Of a stretch of 48,701 nucleotides of DNA, positions 32,519 through 41,232 are shown one piece after another. How positions within the stretch are numbered: the first letter of the stretch is position 1; each line of letters opens with the position of its first letter. Under the pieces are notes generated by a model. It did not search any database. It was not told the origin of the DNA and worked only from the letters and a program-made list of their open reading frames with translations. The stretch lies in NCBI GenBank assembly GCA_024231975.1, contig JAAEQB010000072.1, positions 1-48,701 on the forward strand, read 5' to 3'. This DNA is from Allobosea sp. (GTDB lineage Bacteria > Pseudomonadota > Alphaproteobacteria > Rhizobiales > Beijerinckiaceae). A program made the translations under genes and the position numbers.

Positions 32519-34411
32519 ATGTCGAATGCACAGGCGAACCAGCACTACGATGTCGTCGTGGTGGGCGGCGGCCATGCCGGGGCGGAAGCTGCGGCAGCGG
32601 CGGCGCGCGCCGGCGCCAGGACGGCTCTGATCACCCAGCAGATCACCACCGTCGGCGCCATGTCCTGCAACCCGGCGATCGGCGGGCTCGGCAAGGGCCA
32701 TCTCGTCCGCGAGATCGATGCGCTCGACGGGATCATGGCGCGCTGCGCCGATCAGGGCGGCATTCAGTTCCGCATGCTCAACCGCCGCAAGGGGCCGGCG
32801 GTGCGTGGACCGCGGGCTCAAGCCGACCGCAAGCTCTACCGCGAGGCCGTGCAGGCCGCACTCGCTGGCCAGGCCGGCCTGAGCCTGATCGAGGGCGAGG
32901 CGTTTGACCTGGAGATCGTCGCTGGCGAGGTCGTCGGCGTCGTGCTCGCCGATGGTCGTCGATTCGCTTGCGGAACGGTCGTGCTCACCACCGGCACGTT
33001 TCTGCGCGGCCTGATCCATATCGGCGAAAAGAAGATCCCCGCTGGCCGCGTCGGAGAAGCGCCCTCGCTGGGCCTGTCGGCCACGCTGGAGCGCCATGGC
33101 TTTCCGCTTGGCCGGCTGAAGACCGGTACGCCGCCGCGCCTCGACGGCCGCACGATCGACTGGTCCAGCCTGGAGATGCAGCCGGGTGATGAGCCGCCGG
33201 AGCCGTTCTCGGCGATGACCGAGGCGATCACCACGCCGCAGATCAGCTGCGGTGTGACCCGGACGACGCTGGCAACCCACGAGCTGATCCGTGCCAACCT
33301 GCATCGGGCGCCGATGTTCTCCGGTCAGATCGAGGGGCGCGGACCGCGCTATTGCCCCTCAATCGAGGACAAGGTCGGCCGCTTCGGCGATCGCGACGGC
33401 CATCAGATCTTCCTCGAGCCCGAGGGCCTCGATGATCCCACCGTCTATCCGAACGGGATCTCGACCTCATTGCCGGAGGATGTCCAGCTCGGCCTGCTCA
33501 AGACGATCCCGAGCCTGGAACGCGCCGTGATGCTGCGACCCGGCTATGCGATCGAGTACGACTATGTCGATCCGCGCGCGCTGAGGCCGACGCTGGAGAC
33601 ACGGGCCATTGCCGGCCTTTTTTTCGCCGGCCAGATCAACGGCACCACCGGCTATGAGGAGGCGGCGGCGCAAGGCTTGCTCGCCGGCCTCAATGCCGCG
33701 CGTCGCGCCGGTGGCAGCGAGCCGACCAGCCTTGACCGCACGCAGTCCTATATCGGCGTGATGGTCGATGATCTGGTGACGCGCGGCGTTACGGAGCCGT
33801 ATCGGATGTTCACTTCGCGGGCCGAATTCCGGCTGTCGCTGCGGGTCGACAACGCCGACGAGCGCCTGACCCCGCTGGGCATCAGGCTCGGTGTCGTCGG
33901 TCAGGCTCGCCAGGAGCGCTTCGAGAGCCGGCGGTCAGAAATCGTTAAGCTTACCGAACTCTTAAGCGAACGATCCCTCTCACCGACTCAAGCGGCGGCG
34001 GCAGGGCTGGAGCTCAACCGGGACGGGATCAGGCGCTCGGCTTTCCAGATCCTGTCCTATCCCACCGTCGATTTCGAGGCCCTGCTCCGGGTCTGGCCCG
34101 ATCTCGCTGACTTCTCCGAGACGGTACGGGCGCGTGTGGCCGCGGACGCGACCTATGCGGTTTATCTCGATCGGCAGGCGGCCGAGATCGAGTCCTATCA
34201 ACGCGATCAGGCGCTGGCGCTGCCCACCGATCTCGACCTCGACGGCATCTCCGGGCTGTCGAACGAGTTGCGGCTGAAGCTGCGCGCAGCATGCCCGGGC
34301 AATCTTGCGCAGGCCGGCCGGATCGAAGGCATGACGCCGGCGGCCTTGACCTTGCTGGCCGCACATGCGCGTAAGCATCAGGCCGCTCGTATGACGGCTG
34401 CCGAGGCATGA
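32519..34411 (+). CDS. mnmG: tRNA uridine-5-carboxymethylaminomethyl modification enzyme MnmG
   Basis: A 630-residue FAD enzyme that partners MnmE in wobble-uridine modification. The FAD motif GGGHAGAEAAAAAARAGA is near the N-terminus, followed by SCNPAIGGLGKGHLVREIDA and, later, GQINGTTGYEEAAAQGLLAG. A C-terminal helical domain of about 70 residues binds MnmE. The ATG at 32519 is preferred to a TTG at 32483, which would add an unconserved leader. It follows mnmE by 46 bases and precedes rsmG by 4. Confidence 0.98.
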   Translation: MSNAQANQHYDVVVVGGGHAGAEAAAAAARAGARTALITQQITTVGAMSCNPAIGGLGKGHLVREIDALDGIMARCADQGGIQFRMLNRRKGPAVRGPRAQADRKLYREAVQAALAGQAGLSLIEGEAFDLEIVAGEVVGVVLADGRRFACGTVVLTTGTFLRGLIHIGEKKIPAGRVGEAPSLGLSATLERHGFPLGRLKTGTPPRLDGRTIDWSSLEMQPGDEPPEPFSAMTEAITTPQISCGVTRTTLATHELIRANLHRAPMFSGQIEGRGPRYCPSIEDKVGRFGDRDGHQIFLEPEGLDDPTVYPNGISTSLPEDVQLGLLKTIPSLERAVMLRPGYAIEYDYVDPRALRPTLETRAIAGLFFAGQINGTTGYEEAAAQGLLAGLNAARRAGGSEPTSLDRTQSYIGVMVDDLVTRGVTEPYRMFTSRAEFRLSLRVDNADERLTPLGIRLGVVGQARQERFESRRSEIVKLTELLSERSLSPTQAAAAGLELNRDGIRRSAFQILSYPTVDFEALLRVWPDLADFSETVRARVAADATYAVYLDRQAAEIESYQRDQALALPTDLDLDGISGLSNELRLKLRAACPGNLAQAGRIEGMTPAALTLLAAHARKHQAARMTAAEA

Positions 34412-34415
34412 CCCT

Positions 34416-35069
34416 GTGAGTTCTGTTGATAAGGCGGATAACTCCGATAGGCAGCGCGCTTTTGACTTGACGCCTGTTTCACGTGAAACACAGGAGCGCC
34501 TCGCCATTCTGGTGGCCGAGCTCAAGCGCTGGCAGCAGGCGAAGAACCTGGTCTCAGGTACGACGCTGGACGCCGTCTGGACACGGCATGTCGCCGATTC
34601 CCTGCAATTGCTCGGCCATGCGCCGCAGGCGCGGCGCTGGCTCGATCTCGGCTCGGGCGGCGGTTTCCCCGGCCTTGTGCTGGGTATTCGGCTGGCCGAA
34701 CTCGGCGGGCACATTGACCTGGTCGAGAGCAATGCCCGCAAATGCGCCTTCCTGCGCCATGCCGCGCGGCTGACGGGCTCGCCCGTCACGGTCCATAACG
34801 CCCGGATCGAGGATGTCGTCGACGGCTTTGTCGGCAAAGTCGAGGCTGTGACGGCACGGGCGCTGGCGCCACTGCCCCTGCTGCTCGACTGGTGCAAAGA
34901 GCTGTTGAGAACCGGGGTAACGGGAGTCTTTCCCAAGGGACAACATCTAGAGGCGGAATTGACCGCCGCGGCTAAATATTGGAAGATTCAGGCCACAACG
35001 TTTCCATCCTTGACGGATTCGGCGGCCGCTATCCTGGTGATCAGCGGCGCCGAGAAACGGGCCGATTGA
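34416..35069 (+). CDS. rsmG: 16S rRNA (guanine-N7) methyltransferase RsmG
   Basis: A 217-residue Rossmann-fold methyltransferase that modifies G527 (E. coli numbering) of 16S rRNA; loss gives low-level streptomycin resistance in many bacteria. The SAM motif is WLDLGSGGGFPGLVLGIRLA, with NARKCAFLRHAARLTG and VTARALAPLPLLL following. GTG at 34416 is the likely start. A perfect 16-bp parS palindrome lies in codons 20-25 (P-V-S-R-E-T). The stop TGA overlaps the parA ATG by one base. Confidence 0.96.
   Translation: MSSVDKADNSDRQRAFDLTPVSRETQERLAILVAELKRWQQAKNLVSGTTLDAVWTRHVADSLQLLGHAPQARRWLDLGSGGGFPGLVLGIRLAELGGHIDLVESNARKCAFLRHAARLTGSPVTVHNARIEDVVDGFVGKVEAVTARALAPLPLLLDWCKELLRTGVTGVFPKGQHLEAELTAAAKYWKIQATTFPSLTDSAAAILVISGAEKRAD
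34475..34490. other. parS: Perfect parS centromere site inside rsmG
   Basis: TGTTTCACGTGAAACA is an exact, fully palindromic match to the 16-bp consensus ParB-binding site. It is embedded in the rsmG reading frame about 0.6 kb upstream of parA, a location shared with other bacteria in which parS lies in or near the gid/par genes. Confidence 0.96.
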
Positions 35070-35896
35070 TGACCGATTTTCGTCCTATCTCAATTCCCAC
35101 GCGGCCGCGCGTGCTGGCGCTCGCCAATCAGAAAGGCGGGGTCGGCAAGACCACGACCGCGATCAACCTGGGCACCGCCCTCGCCGCGATCGGCGAGAAG
35201 GTGCTGATTATCGATCTCGACCCGCAGGGCAATGCCTCGACGGGCCTCGGTGTCGACCGCAAGAGCCGCAAGGCTTCGACCTATGACGTGCTCTGCGGCG
35301 ATATTGGCCTGGGCATGGCGATGCAGGCGACGGCCGTTCCCAGTTTGTCCCTGGCGCCATCGACGCTTGACCTGCTCGGGGTCGAACTCGAGATCGCCAG
35401 CGCCAAGGACCGTGCGCTGCGCTTGAAGAAGGCGATTGATGAGCTGGTCCACGATCAGCGCTGCAACGACCTGACCTATATCCTGATCGATTGCCCGCCC
35501 TCGCTCAGCCTGATCACCATCAACGCGATGACGGCGGCCGATGCGGTGCTGGTGCCGCTGCAATGCGAGTTCTTTGCGCTGGAGGGCCTCAGCCAGCTGC
35601 TCAAGACGGTCGAGCAGGTCCGTGCCGGCCTCAATCCACGCCTGATCATCCAGGGCGTGGTGCTGACCATGTATGATCCGCGCAACAACCTCTCCGGCCA
35701 GGTCATGGCCGATGTTCGCCATTTTCTCGGCGACAAGGTCTACGACACCGTGATTCCACGCAATGTGCGGATCTCCGAGGCGCCGTCCTATGGCAAGCCG
35801 GCGTTGCTCTACGATCTGCGCTGCGCCGGTTCGCAGGCTTATCTGAAGCTGGCCTCGGAGGTGATCAAGCGCGAGCGCACATTGCGCGCCGCCTGA
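35069..35896 (+). CDS. parA: Chromosome partitioning ATPase ParA
   Basis: A 275-residue Walker-type ATPase of the chromosomal ParA/Soj family. The deviant Walker A KGGVGKTT is at residues 22-29, followed by VLIIDLDPQGNASTGLG, the Walker B-like YILIDCPPSLSLITINAM and VIPRNVRISEAPSYGKP. It binds DNA non-specifically when ATP-bound and pulls ParB-parS complexes along the nucleoid. There is no N-terminal DNA-binding extension of the plasmid type. The ATG overlaps the rsmG stop (TGATG), and parB follows 24 bases later. Confidence 0.98.
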   Translation: MTDFRPISIPTRPRVLALANQKGGVGKTTTAINLGTALAAIGEKVLIIDLDPQGNASTGLGVDRKSRKASTYDVLCGDIGLGMAMQATAVPSLSLAPSTLDLLGVELEIASAKDRALRLKKAIDELVHDQRCNDLTYILIDCPPSLSLITINAMTAADAVLVPLQCEFFALEGLSQLLKTVEQVRAGLNPRLIIQGVVLTMYDPRNNLSGQVMADVRHFLGDKVYDTVIPRNVRISEAPSYGKPALLYDLRCAGSQAYLKLASEVIKRERTLRAA

Positions 35897-35920
35897 TCGG
35901 AAGAAGAAGGTTCAAGAGGT

Positions 35921-36811
35921 ATGGCAATGGTCGAGGAACAGGGGCGCTCGCGTCTTGGCCGGGGTCTGGCAGCGCTGATCGGCGATGTCGGCGAGGAGAT
36001 CGGCGCGATCGAACGGGCGCGCGGACAGCGCAAGGTTCCGGTCGAATTCCTGCGTCCGAATGCGCGCAACCCGCGCAAGGCTTTCGCGGAAGCCGAACTC
36101 GAAGACCTTGCAGCCTCGGTCCGCGAGCGCGGCATCCTGCAGCCAATCATCGTGCGCTCGATCCCGGGCATGATCGACGCCTATGAGATCATCGCCGGCG
36201 AACGGCGCTGGCGGGCGGCGCAGCGCGCCGAGCTGCATGACGTTCCGGTCATCCTGGTCGAGGCCAATGATCGCGAGGCGCTCGAGATTGCCATCGTCGA
36301 GAACGTCCAGCGCGCCGATCTCAATGCCATGGAAGAGGCGGCCGGCTATGAGCGGCTGATCGCCGAATTCGACTATACCCAGAACGATCTCGCCAAGGTG
36401 ATCGGCAAGAGTCGCTCGCATGTGGCGAACACGCTGCGCCTGAGTAAGCTGCCGGAACCGGTCAAACGCATGGTCGGCGAGGGCGCCGTCTCGGCCGGCC
36501 ATGCCCGTGCCCTGCTTGCTGTTTCGGATCCGGAACAGGTTGCTAAACGCATTGTCGAACAGGGGCTTACGGTCCGCGACATCGAGCGGCTCGGCCAGGA
36601 CGAGGCGCGCAGCGAGAACAGGCCGGTGCGGGCTGCCGCAGCGCCGAAGCCGGAGAAGGATCCCGATACCCGCGCAGTCGAGAAGGCGCTGGAGGAGGCG
36701 CTCGGTCTCAACGTCTCGATCCAGCACCGCGCGAGCGGCGGCGGTGAACTGAAAATTAGCTACAAGACGCTGGAGCAGCTCGATGCGCTCTGCCGCCGGC
36801 TGAAGGCCTGA
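35921..36811 (+). CDS. parB: Chromosome partitioning protein ParB
   Basis: A 296-residue CTP-dependent DNA clamp that loads at parS and spreads. The N-terminal ParA-interacting stretch SRLGRGLAALIGDVG is at 10-24; the CTP-binding motif GERRWRAA at 93-100; the helix-turn-helix that reads parS at about 154-175 (QNDLAKVIGKSRSHVANTLR). A C-terminal dimerisation domain follows a charged linker (about 225-245). It ends the operon before an intrinsic terminator. Three matching parS-like sites occur in the window. Confidence 0.98.
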   Translation: MAMVEEQGRSRLGRGLAALIGDVGEEIGAIERARGQRKVPVEFLRPNARNPRKAFAEAELEDLAASVRERGILQPIIVRSIPGMIDAYEIIAGERRWRAAQRAELHDVPVILVEANDREALEIAIVENVQRADLNAMEEAAGYERLIAEFDYTQNDLAKVIGKSRSHVANTLRLSKLPEPVKRMVGEGAVSAGHARALLAVSDPEQVAKRIVEQGLTVRDIERLGQDEARSENRPVRAAAAPKPEKDPDTRAVEKALEEALGLNVSIQHRASGGGELKISYKTLEQLDALCRRLKA

Positions 36812-36853
36812 TCATCTTAAGCTTTACTTACGCTCATCGAGATCGCGAGCGAT

Positions 36854-36887
36854 AGCGGTTCAGAACCTAGAGTTCTGGACCGCTTTT
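36854..36887 (+). terminator. Rho-independent terminator of the par operon
   Basis: AGCGGTTCAGAAC (36854-36866) pairs with GTTCTGGACCGCT (36872-36884), a 13-bp stem with one G-T wobble and a 5-base loop, followed by TTTT. It begins 43 bases after the parB stop and faces the convergent holA. Confidence 0.92.
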
Positions 36888-36930
36888 CCGTATGCGCCCT
36901 ACGATGATGCAACGCCAGATCCGGAAAAGC

Positions 36931-37956
36931 CTAGCCTCGGCTCCTGCCGCCCATCCGGCTGAGCGTCCAGAGCGCGCGGGCGGCGATAGGCCTGCCCATG
37001 TCGCCGTCGCGGCGCACGGCCAGCATCGCCGTTCCCAGGATCGTCACGGCGTCGCGCAGCTTTGCCGCCGGCCAGGCGTTGAGTGCGGCCTCCGCCGCGG
37101 CGATGCGCGGATAGGGCAGGCGCATGGCGCCGACAGCCTCGCGCGGCGGCTTGCCGCCTTCGATGGCGAGCTTCGCCTTGAGCAGTGCGAGCGTGTGGCG
37201 GAGAATTGCGCCGAGCAGGACGCCCTGGTCGAGCCCTTCGCCGGCAAGCTTGGCAAGGGCGAGGTCGAGGCTCGGCAGGCGGCCGGCGAAGACGGCGTCG
37301 ACCACGCCTGCCTGCTCGCGCTGGGCGGTGTCGCCGACCACGGCCTCGACATGGGCTGCCGTCAACGCCGCGTCACTGCCGGCATAGAGGATCAGCTTGT
37401 CGATCTCCTGGCGCGAGGTCTGGCGGTCGCCGCCGAGCAGGCTGGTCAGCAGGTCGCGCGTGCTCCGGTCGATGCTCTTGCCGGCGGCGCGGGCCATCTC
37501 GTCGACGATCGCGCCGAGGTCGCGCGCCGCATCGCCATAACAGGGCACGGCGAGGGCCGTCCTGGCGCGCTCGCAGGCGGTGCGCAACGGGTTCGACTTC
37601 TGGAGATCGCCGGCCTCGATGATGACGATCGCGTCCTGCGAGGGCGTTGCCAGCAAGGGCTCGACGGCGGCGATCAGCGGGCGCGAGGTCGGCGACACCC
37701 TGATCGCGCGGCGCCCGCCGAACAGGCCGATCGTGTTGGCCTCGTCGACCAGCTTCAGCGGGTCGGACGCGACATCGTCGCCATCCATGCGAATCAGCTG
37801 GAAGGCGTCCTGCGGATCGTCGACGCTGCTGCGGGCCAGGGCTGCGGCTCGCTCGGAGATCAGGCCGGCATCGGGGCCATAGAACAGGAACAGGCGAAAG
37901 GCGGGATCGGGGCGCGCAAGCGCGCGATCCGCCTCATGCGCCTTGATCGTCGCCAT
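36931..37956 (-). CDS. holA: DNA polymerase III delta subunit
   Basis: A 341-residue clamp-loader subunit that opens the sliding clamp. The N-terminal AAA-like domain (about 20-160) begins FRLFLFYGPDAGLISERAAA; the helical lid and C-terminal collar domain (about 210-330) contain GLDQGVLLGAILRHTLALLK. Sequence conservation in HolA is low, so recognition rests on the order of these features and its place after leuS and lptE, a constant alphaproteobacterial arrangement. It starts 4 bases after the lptE stop. Confidence 0.93.
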   Translation of the reverse strand: MATIKAHEADRALARPDPAFRLFLFYGPDAGLISERAAALARSSVDDPQDAFQLIRMDGDDVASDPLKLVDEANTIGLFGGRRAIRVSPTSRPLIAAVEPLLATPSQDAIVIIEAGDLQKSNPLRTACERARTALAVPCYGDAARDLGAIVDEMARAAGKSIDRSTRDLLTSLLGGDRQTSRQEIDKLILYAGSDAALTAAHVEAVVGDTAQREQAGVVDAVFAGRLPSLDLALAKLAGEGLDQGVLLGAILRHTLALLKAKLAIEGGKPPREAVGAMRLPYPRIAAAEAALNAWPAAKLRDAVTILGTAMLAVRRDGDMGRPIAARALWTLSRMGGRSRG

Positions 37957-37960
37957 CGGC

Positions 37961-38506
37961 TCAGCCGGCGACGAGCGCTATGGCGACGCGGGCCTTGATC
38001 AGCTGGGCGAGCTCCTTGGCGGCGCGGATTTGCGCGTCCCGGGCGGCACGGAGCGAGGCAAAACGCTGCTGCGAGCGTTCGTAAGGCGCCCGGACGACGC
38101 TTTGGCCGGTGGCCACGACCTCGTTCGAGCCGACCCGGACCAACTGCCAGTCGACGGTTGCGACCAGGATGGCCGAATCGGCGCGGCCATTGGCGTAATC
38201 GACGGTGATGACCTCGAGCGTCTCCCGCGTCGTCGCGGCAAGCCTCAGGATCTTCTGCCGATCAGGCTCGCCGCCACCGTCGAACTCGAAGACGAGCTCG
38301 TTGCGCAGATAGTGGCCGACCAGGCCCTTGATCTCCGGCACCTCGATGCCGAGCATGGCGTTGCGGACATTGCCGCCGACCTTGCTGACCGTGCCCTCGC
38401 CATAGAGCGGCTGGAAGCAGCCGCCAGCGAGCGCGGCGAGGCCGAGGGCAGCTGCGAGCGCCAGCGGACGACGGCGCGTCATGGTGCCGGTCTCAGACGA
38501 CGACAT
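37961..38506 (-). CDS. lptE: LPS-assembly lipoprotein LptE
   Basis: A 181-residue outer-membrane lipoprotein that plugs and helps assemble the LptD lipopolysaccharide translocon. The N-terminus has a basic n-region, the hydrophobic core PLALAAALGLAALAGGC with a lipobox (LAGGC) and then CFQPLYGEG, the very conserved LptE start. The start at 38506 has GGGGAGG 7 bases upstream and overlaps the last 14 bases of leuS; ATG 38482 (MTRRRP) is an alternative with no good ribosome site but a tidier signal peptide. It sits between leuS and holA, as in most alphaproteobacteria. Confidence 0.93.
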   Translation of the reverse strand: MSSSETGTMTRRRPLALAAALGLAALAGGCFQPLYGEGTVSKVGGNVRNAMLGIEVPEIKGLVGHYLRNELVFEFDGGGEPDRQKILRLAATTRETLEVITVDYANGRADSAILVATVDWQLVRVGSNEVVATGQSVVRAPYERSQQRFASLRAARDAQIRAAKELAQLIKARVAIALVAG

Positions 38507-41117
38507 TCACGATCCTCCCCGGCACCACGATCACCTTGCGGATCGGCCGGTTCTCCAGAGCCCTGGCGACAGCCTCGGAGGCGCGCACGATCGCCTCGAC
38601 GGCCACGGTATCGGCATCGGCAGGCACCGTCACCTCCGCCCGCTTCTTGCCGTTGACCTGCACCGGCAGGATTTTGCTGTCATCCTGTAACAAATCCGTT
38701 TCCGCCTGCGGCCAGGAAGCTTCGCCGGCGAGGCCCGGAAGCTTCAGCGCCTGCCAGCATTCCTCGGCGAGATGCGGCATCACCGGAGCCACAAGCTGCG
38801 TGGCGATCATGGCGGATTCATGCAGCGCGAACGCCATGTCGGCAGGGATATCCGCCGACTCGGCAGCAGCATCAAGCGCTTTGCCGATGGCGTTGGCCAG
38901 GGTGTAGACATGGGCGACGCAGCGATTGAAGGCAAGCCGCTCGATATCGGCGCCGACAGCATGCAAGGCGCGGTGGCTCGCCTTGCGCAAGGTGAGCGCC
39001 GGCTCCGAGAAGCTTGCGGGGCGTGCCGGCTGGCCACCGGTGCGCTCGCCGATCTCGGCGACGAGGCGCCAGAGCCGCTGCACGAAGCGGGCGGCACCCT
39101 GGACGCCTTCGTCGCTCCAGATCACGTCGCGATCCGGCGGCGAATCCGAGAGCATGAACCAGCGGGCGGTGTCGGCGCCGTAGGATGCGATGATGTCGTC
39201 GGGGTCGACGACGTTCTTCTTCGACTTCGACATCTTCTCGATCGGGCCGATCTCGATCGGAGCACCGGTCTCGACGTCGAAGCCGCGGCGCTCATTGCCG
39301 ACCGTCTCGATCCGGACATTGCCGGGCTCGACCCAGGCGCCGTCCTGCGTCCGGTAGGTCTCGTGCACGACCATGCCCTGCGTGAACATGCCGTCGAAGG
39401 GCTCGTCCAGCCCGGTATGGCCGGTCGCCTTCATCGCGCGGGTGAAGAAGCGCGAATACAGCAGGTGCAGGATCGCGTGCTCGACGCCGCCGATATACTG
39501 GTCGACCGGCAGAAAGCGGTCGACGGCCTTGCGGTCCGTCGGGCTGTCCGTCCGCCACGGGTCGGTGAAGCGAGCGAAGTACCAGGACGAATCGACGAAG
39601 GTGTCCATGGTGTCGGTTTCGCGCCGGGCCGGCTTGCCGCATTGCGGGCAGGCGACATGCTTCCAGCTCGGATGATGGTCGAGCGGGTTGCCTGGCTTGT
39701 CGAAGGAGACGTCGTCGGGGAGCTTCACCGGCAGGTTCTGCTCCGGCACCGGCACGACGCCGCAATCCTCGCAATGGACGATCGGGATCGGGCAGCCCCA
39801 GTAGCGCTGGCGCGAGATGCCCCAATCGCGCAGGCGGAAATTGACCTTGCGCTGCGCGACCGGGCGATTGCCGAGGGTCTCGGCCTCCAAGCGCCTGGCG
39901 ACCTCTTCTTTCGCCTCCGGAATGGTCATACCGTCGAGGAAGCGCGAATTGATCATCCGCCCCTCGCCATCATAGGCGGTGTCGGTGATGACGAAGCTCG
40001 CGGGATCGGTGCCTTCCGGGCAGACCACCGGGGTATTGCCGAGGCCATACTTGTTGACGAAGTCGAGGTCGCGCTGGTCATGCGCCGGGCAGCCGAAGAT
40101 CGCGCCGGTGCCGTATTCCATCAAGATGAAGTTCGCGACATAGACCGGCAAAGTCCATGTGGGATCAAAGGGATGGGCGGCGCGCAGGCCGGTGTCGAAG
40201 CCCTGCTTCTCGGCCTTGTCGATATTCTCCTGGGCGGTGCCGGTCTTCTTGCACTCGGCGATGAAGTCCTGCAGCGCCGGATTCGTTTCGGCAGCGGCCC
40301 TGGCCAGCGGGTGATCGGGGGCTACCGCCAGGAACTTCGCGCCGAACAGCGTGTCGGGGCGGGTCGTGTAGACCTCGACTTCGCTCTGGCCCAGCGCATT
40401 CGATTCGAGAGCGAAACGAACCAGCAAGCCTTCCGAGCGACCGATCCAGTTCTTCTGCATCAGCCGGACCTTGTCCGGCCAGCGGGTCAGGCCCTCCAGC
40501 GCGTCGTTCAGCTCCTGGCCGAAGGCAGTGATCTTGAAGAACCACTGCGTCAGCTCGCGGATCTCGACGGGAGCGCCGGAGCGCCAGCCGCGGCCGTCGA
40601 TGACCTGCTCATTGGCGAGCACGGTCTCGTCGACCGGGTCCCAGTTGACCTTGGCGGTCTTGCGGTCGACCAGCCCGGCCTTCAGGAAGTCGAGAAAGAG
40701 CTTTTGCTGGTGCTTGTAATAGCTGGCGTCGCAGGTGGCGAGCTCGCGGCTCCAGTCGAGCGACAGGCCCATCGACTGCAGCTGGCCGCGCATGGTCGCG
40801 ATATTGGCATAGGTCCAGTCGCGCGGATGGACCTTGTTGGCCTTGGCGGCGTTCTCCGCCGGCAGGCCGAAAGCGTCCCACCCCATCGGGTGCAGCACCG
40901 AAAAACCCTTGGCGCGCTTGTAGCGCGCGACGACGTCGCCCATCGCATAGTTGCGGACATGGCCCATATGGATGCGCCCCGACGGATAGGGGAACATTTC
41001 GAGCACGTAATAAGGAGGCCGGGTATCGTCGTTGCGGGTCTCGAAGAGCTTGCGCTCATTCCAGACCTGGCGCCATTTCGGCTCGGCTTCCTTCGGATTG
41101 TAGCGTTCGACGGCCAT
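38493..41117 (-). CDS. leuS: Leucyl-tRNA synthetase
   Basis: An 874-residue class I synthetase charging tRNA-Leu. The HIGH-type motif is PYPSGRIHMGHVRNY near residue 43 and the KMSKS loop is EKMSKSKKNVVDPDD. The editing domain inserted in the catalytic core contains the TTRPDTLFGAKFLAVAPDHP motif. The ending PVQVNGKKRAEVTVPADAD leads into the C-terminal domain that recognises the tRNA elbow. It heads the leuS-lptE-holA operon; its last 14 bases overlap the preferred lptE start. The start at 41117 begins MAVERYNPKEAEPKWR, the family norm. Confidence 0.99.
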   Translation of the reverse strand: MAVERYNPKEAEPKWRQVWNERKLFETRNDDTRPPYYVLEMFPYPSGRIHMGHVRNYAMGDVVARYKRAKGFSVLHPMGWDAFGLPAENAAKANKVHPRDWTYANIATMRGQLQSMGLSLDWSRELATCDASYYKHQQKLFLDFLKAGLVDRKTAKVNWDPVDETVLANEQVIDGRGWRSGAPVEIRELTQWFFKITAFGQELNDALEGLTRWPDKVRLMQKNWIGRSEGLLVRFALESNALGQSEVEVYTTRPDTLFGAKFLAVAPDHPLARAAAETNPALQDFIAECKKTGTAQENIDKAEKQGFDTGLRAAHPFDPTWTLPVYVANFILMEYGTGAIFGCPAHDQRDLDFVNKYGLGNTPVVCPEGTDPASFVITDTAYDGEGRMINSRFLDGMTIPEAKEEVARRLEAETLGNRPVAQRKVNFRLRDWGISRQRYWGCPIPIVHCEDCGVVPVPEQNLPVKLPDDVSFDKPGNPLDHHPSWKHVACPQCGKPARRETDTMDTFVDSSWYFARFTDPWRTDSPTDRKAVDRFLPVDQYIGGVEHAILHLLYSRFFTRAMKATGHTGLDEPFDGMFTQGMVVHETYRTQDGAWVEPGNVRIETVGNERRGFDVETGAPIEIGPIEKMSKSKKNVVDPDDIIASYGADTARWFMLSDSPPDRDVIWSDEGVQGAARFVQRLWRLVAEIGERTGGQPARPASFSEPALTLRKASHRALHAVGADIERLAFNRCVAHVYTLANAIGKALDAAAESADIPADMAFALHESAMIATQLVAPVMPHLAEECWQALKLPGLAGEASWPQAETDLLQDDSKILPVQVNGKKRAEVTVPADADTVAVEAIVRASEAVARALENRPIRKVIVVPGRIVNVVV

Positions 41118-41232
41118 GCTGATCGTGTCGTTCTTGCGTGAGCGGACTGGGCCGGACTAGGACACCATCGCAGCCCCCGGGTCAATGTTCGGAACGGCTT
41201 GGCAGGGGCGCACGAGGCAAGGACGGGTCGAA

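Noticed and set aside
33942..33966. Two TTAA motifs in mnmG (GTTAAGCTTACCGAACTCTTAAG) as a CtrA box
   Set aside because: The spacer is 13 bases, not 7, and the site is within coding sequence.
38772..41141. A 789-codon plus-strand open frame opposite leuS
   Set aside because: Shadow of leuS; no family resemblance, compositional bias only.
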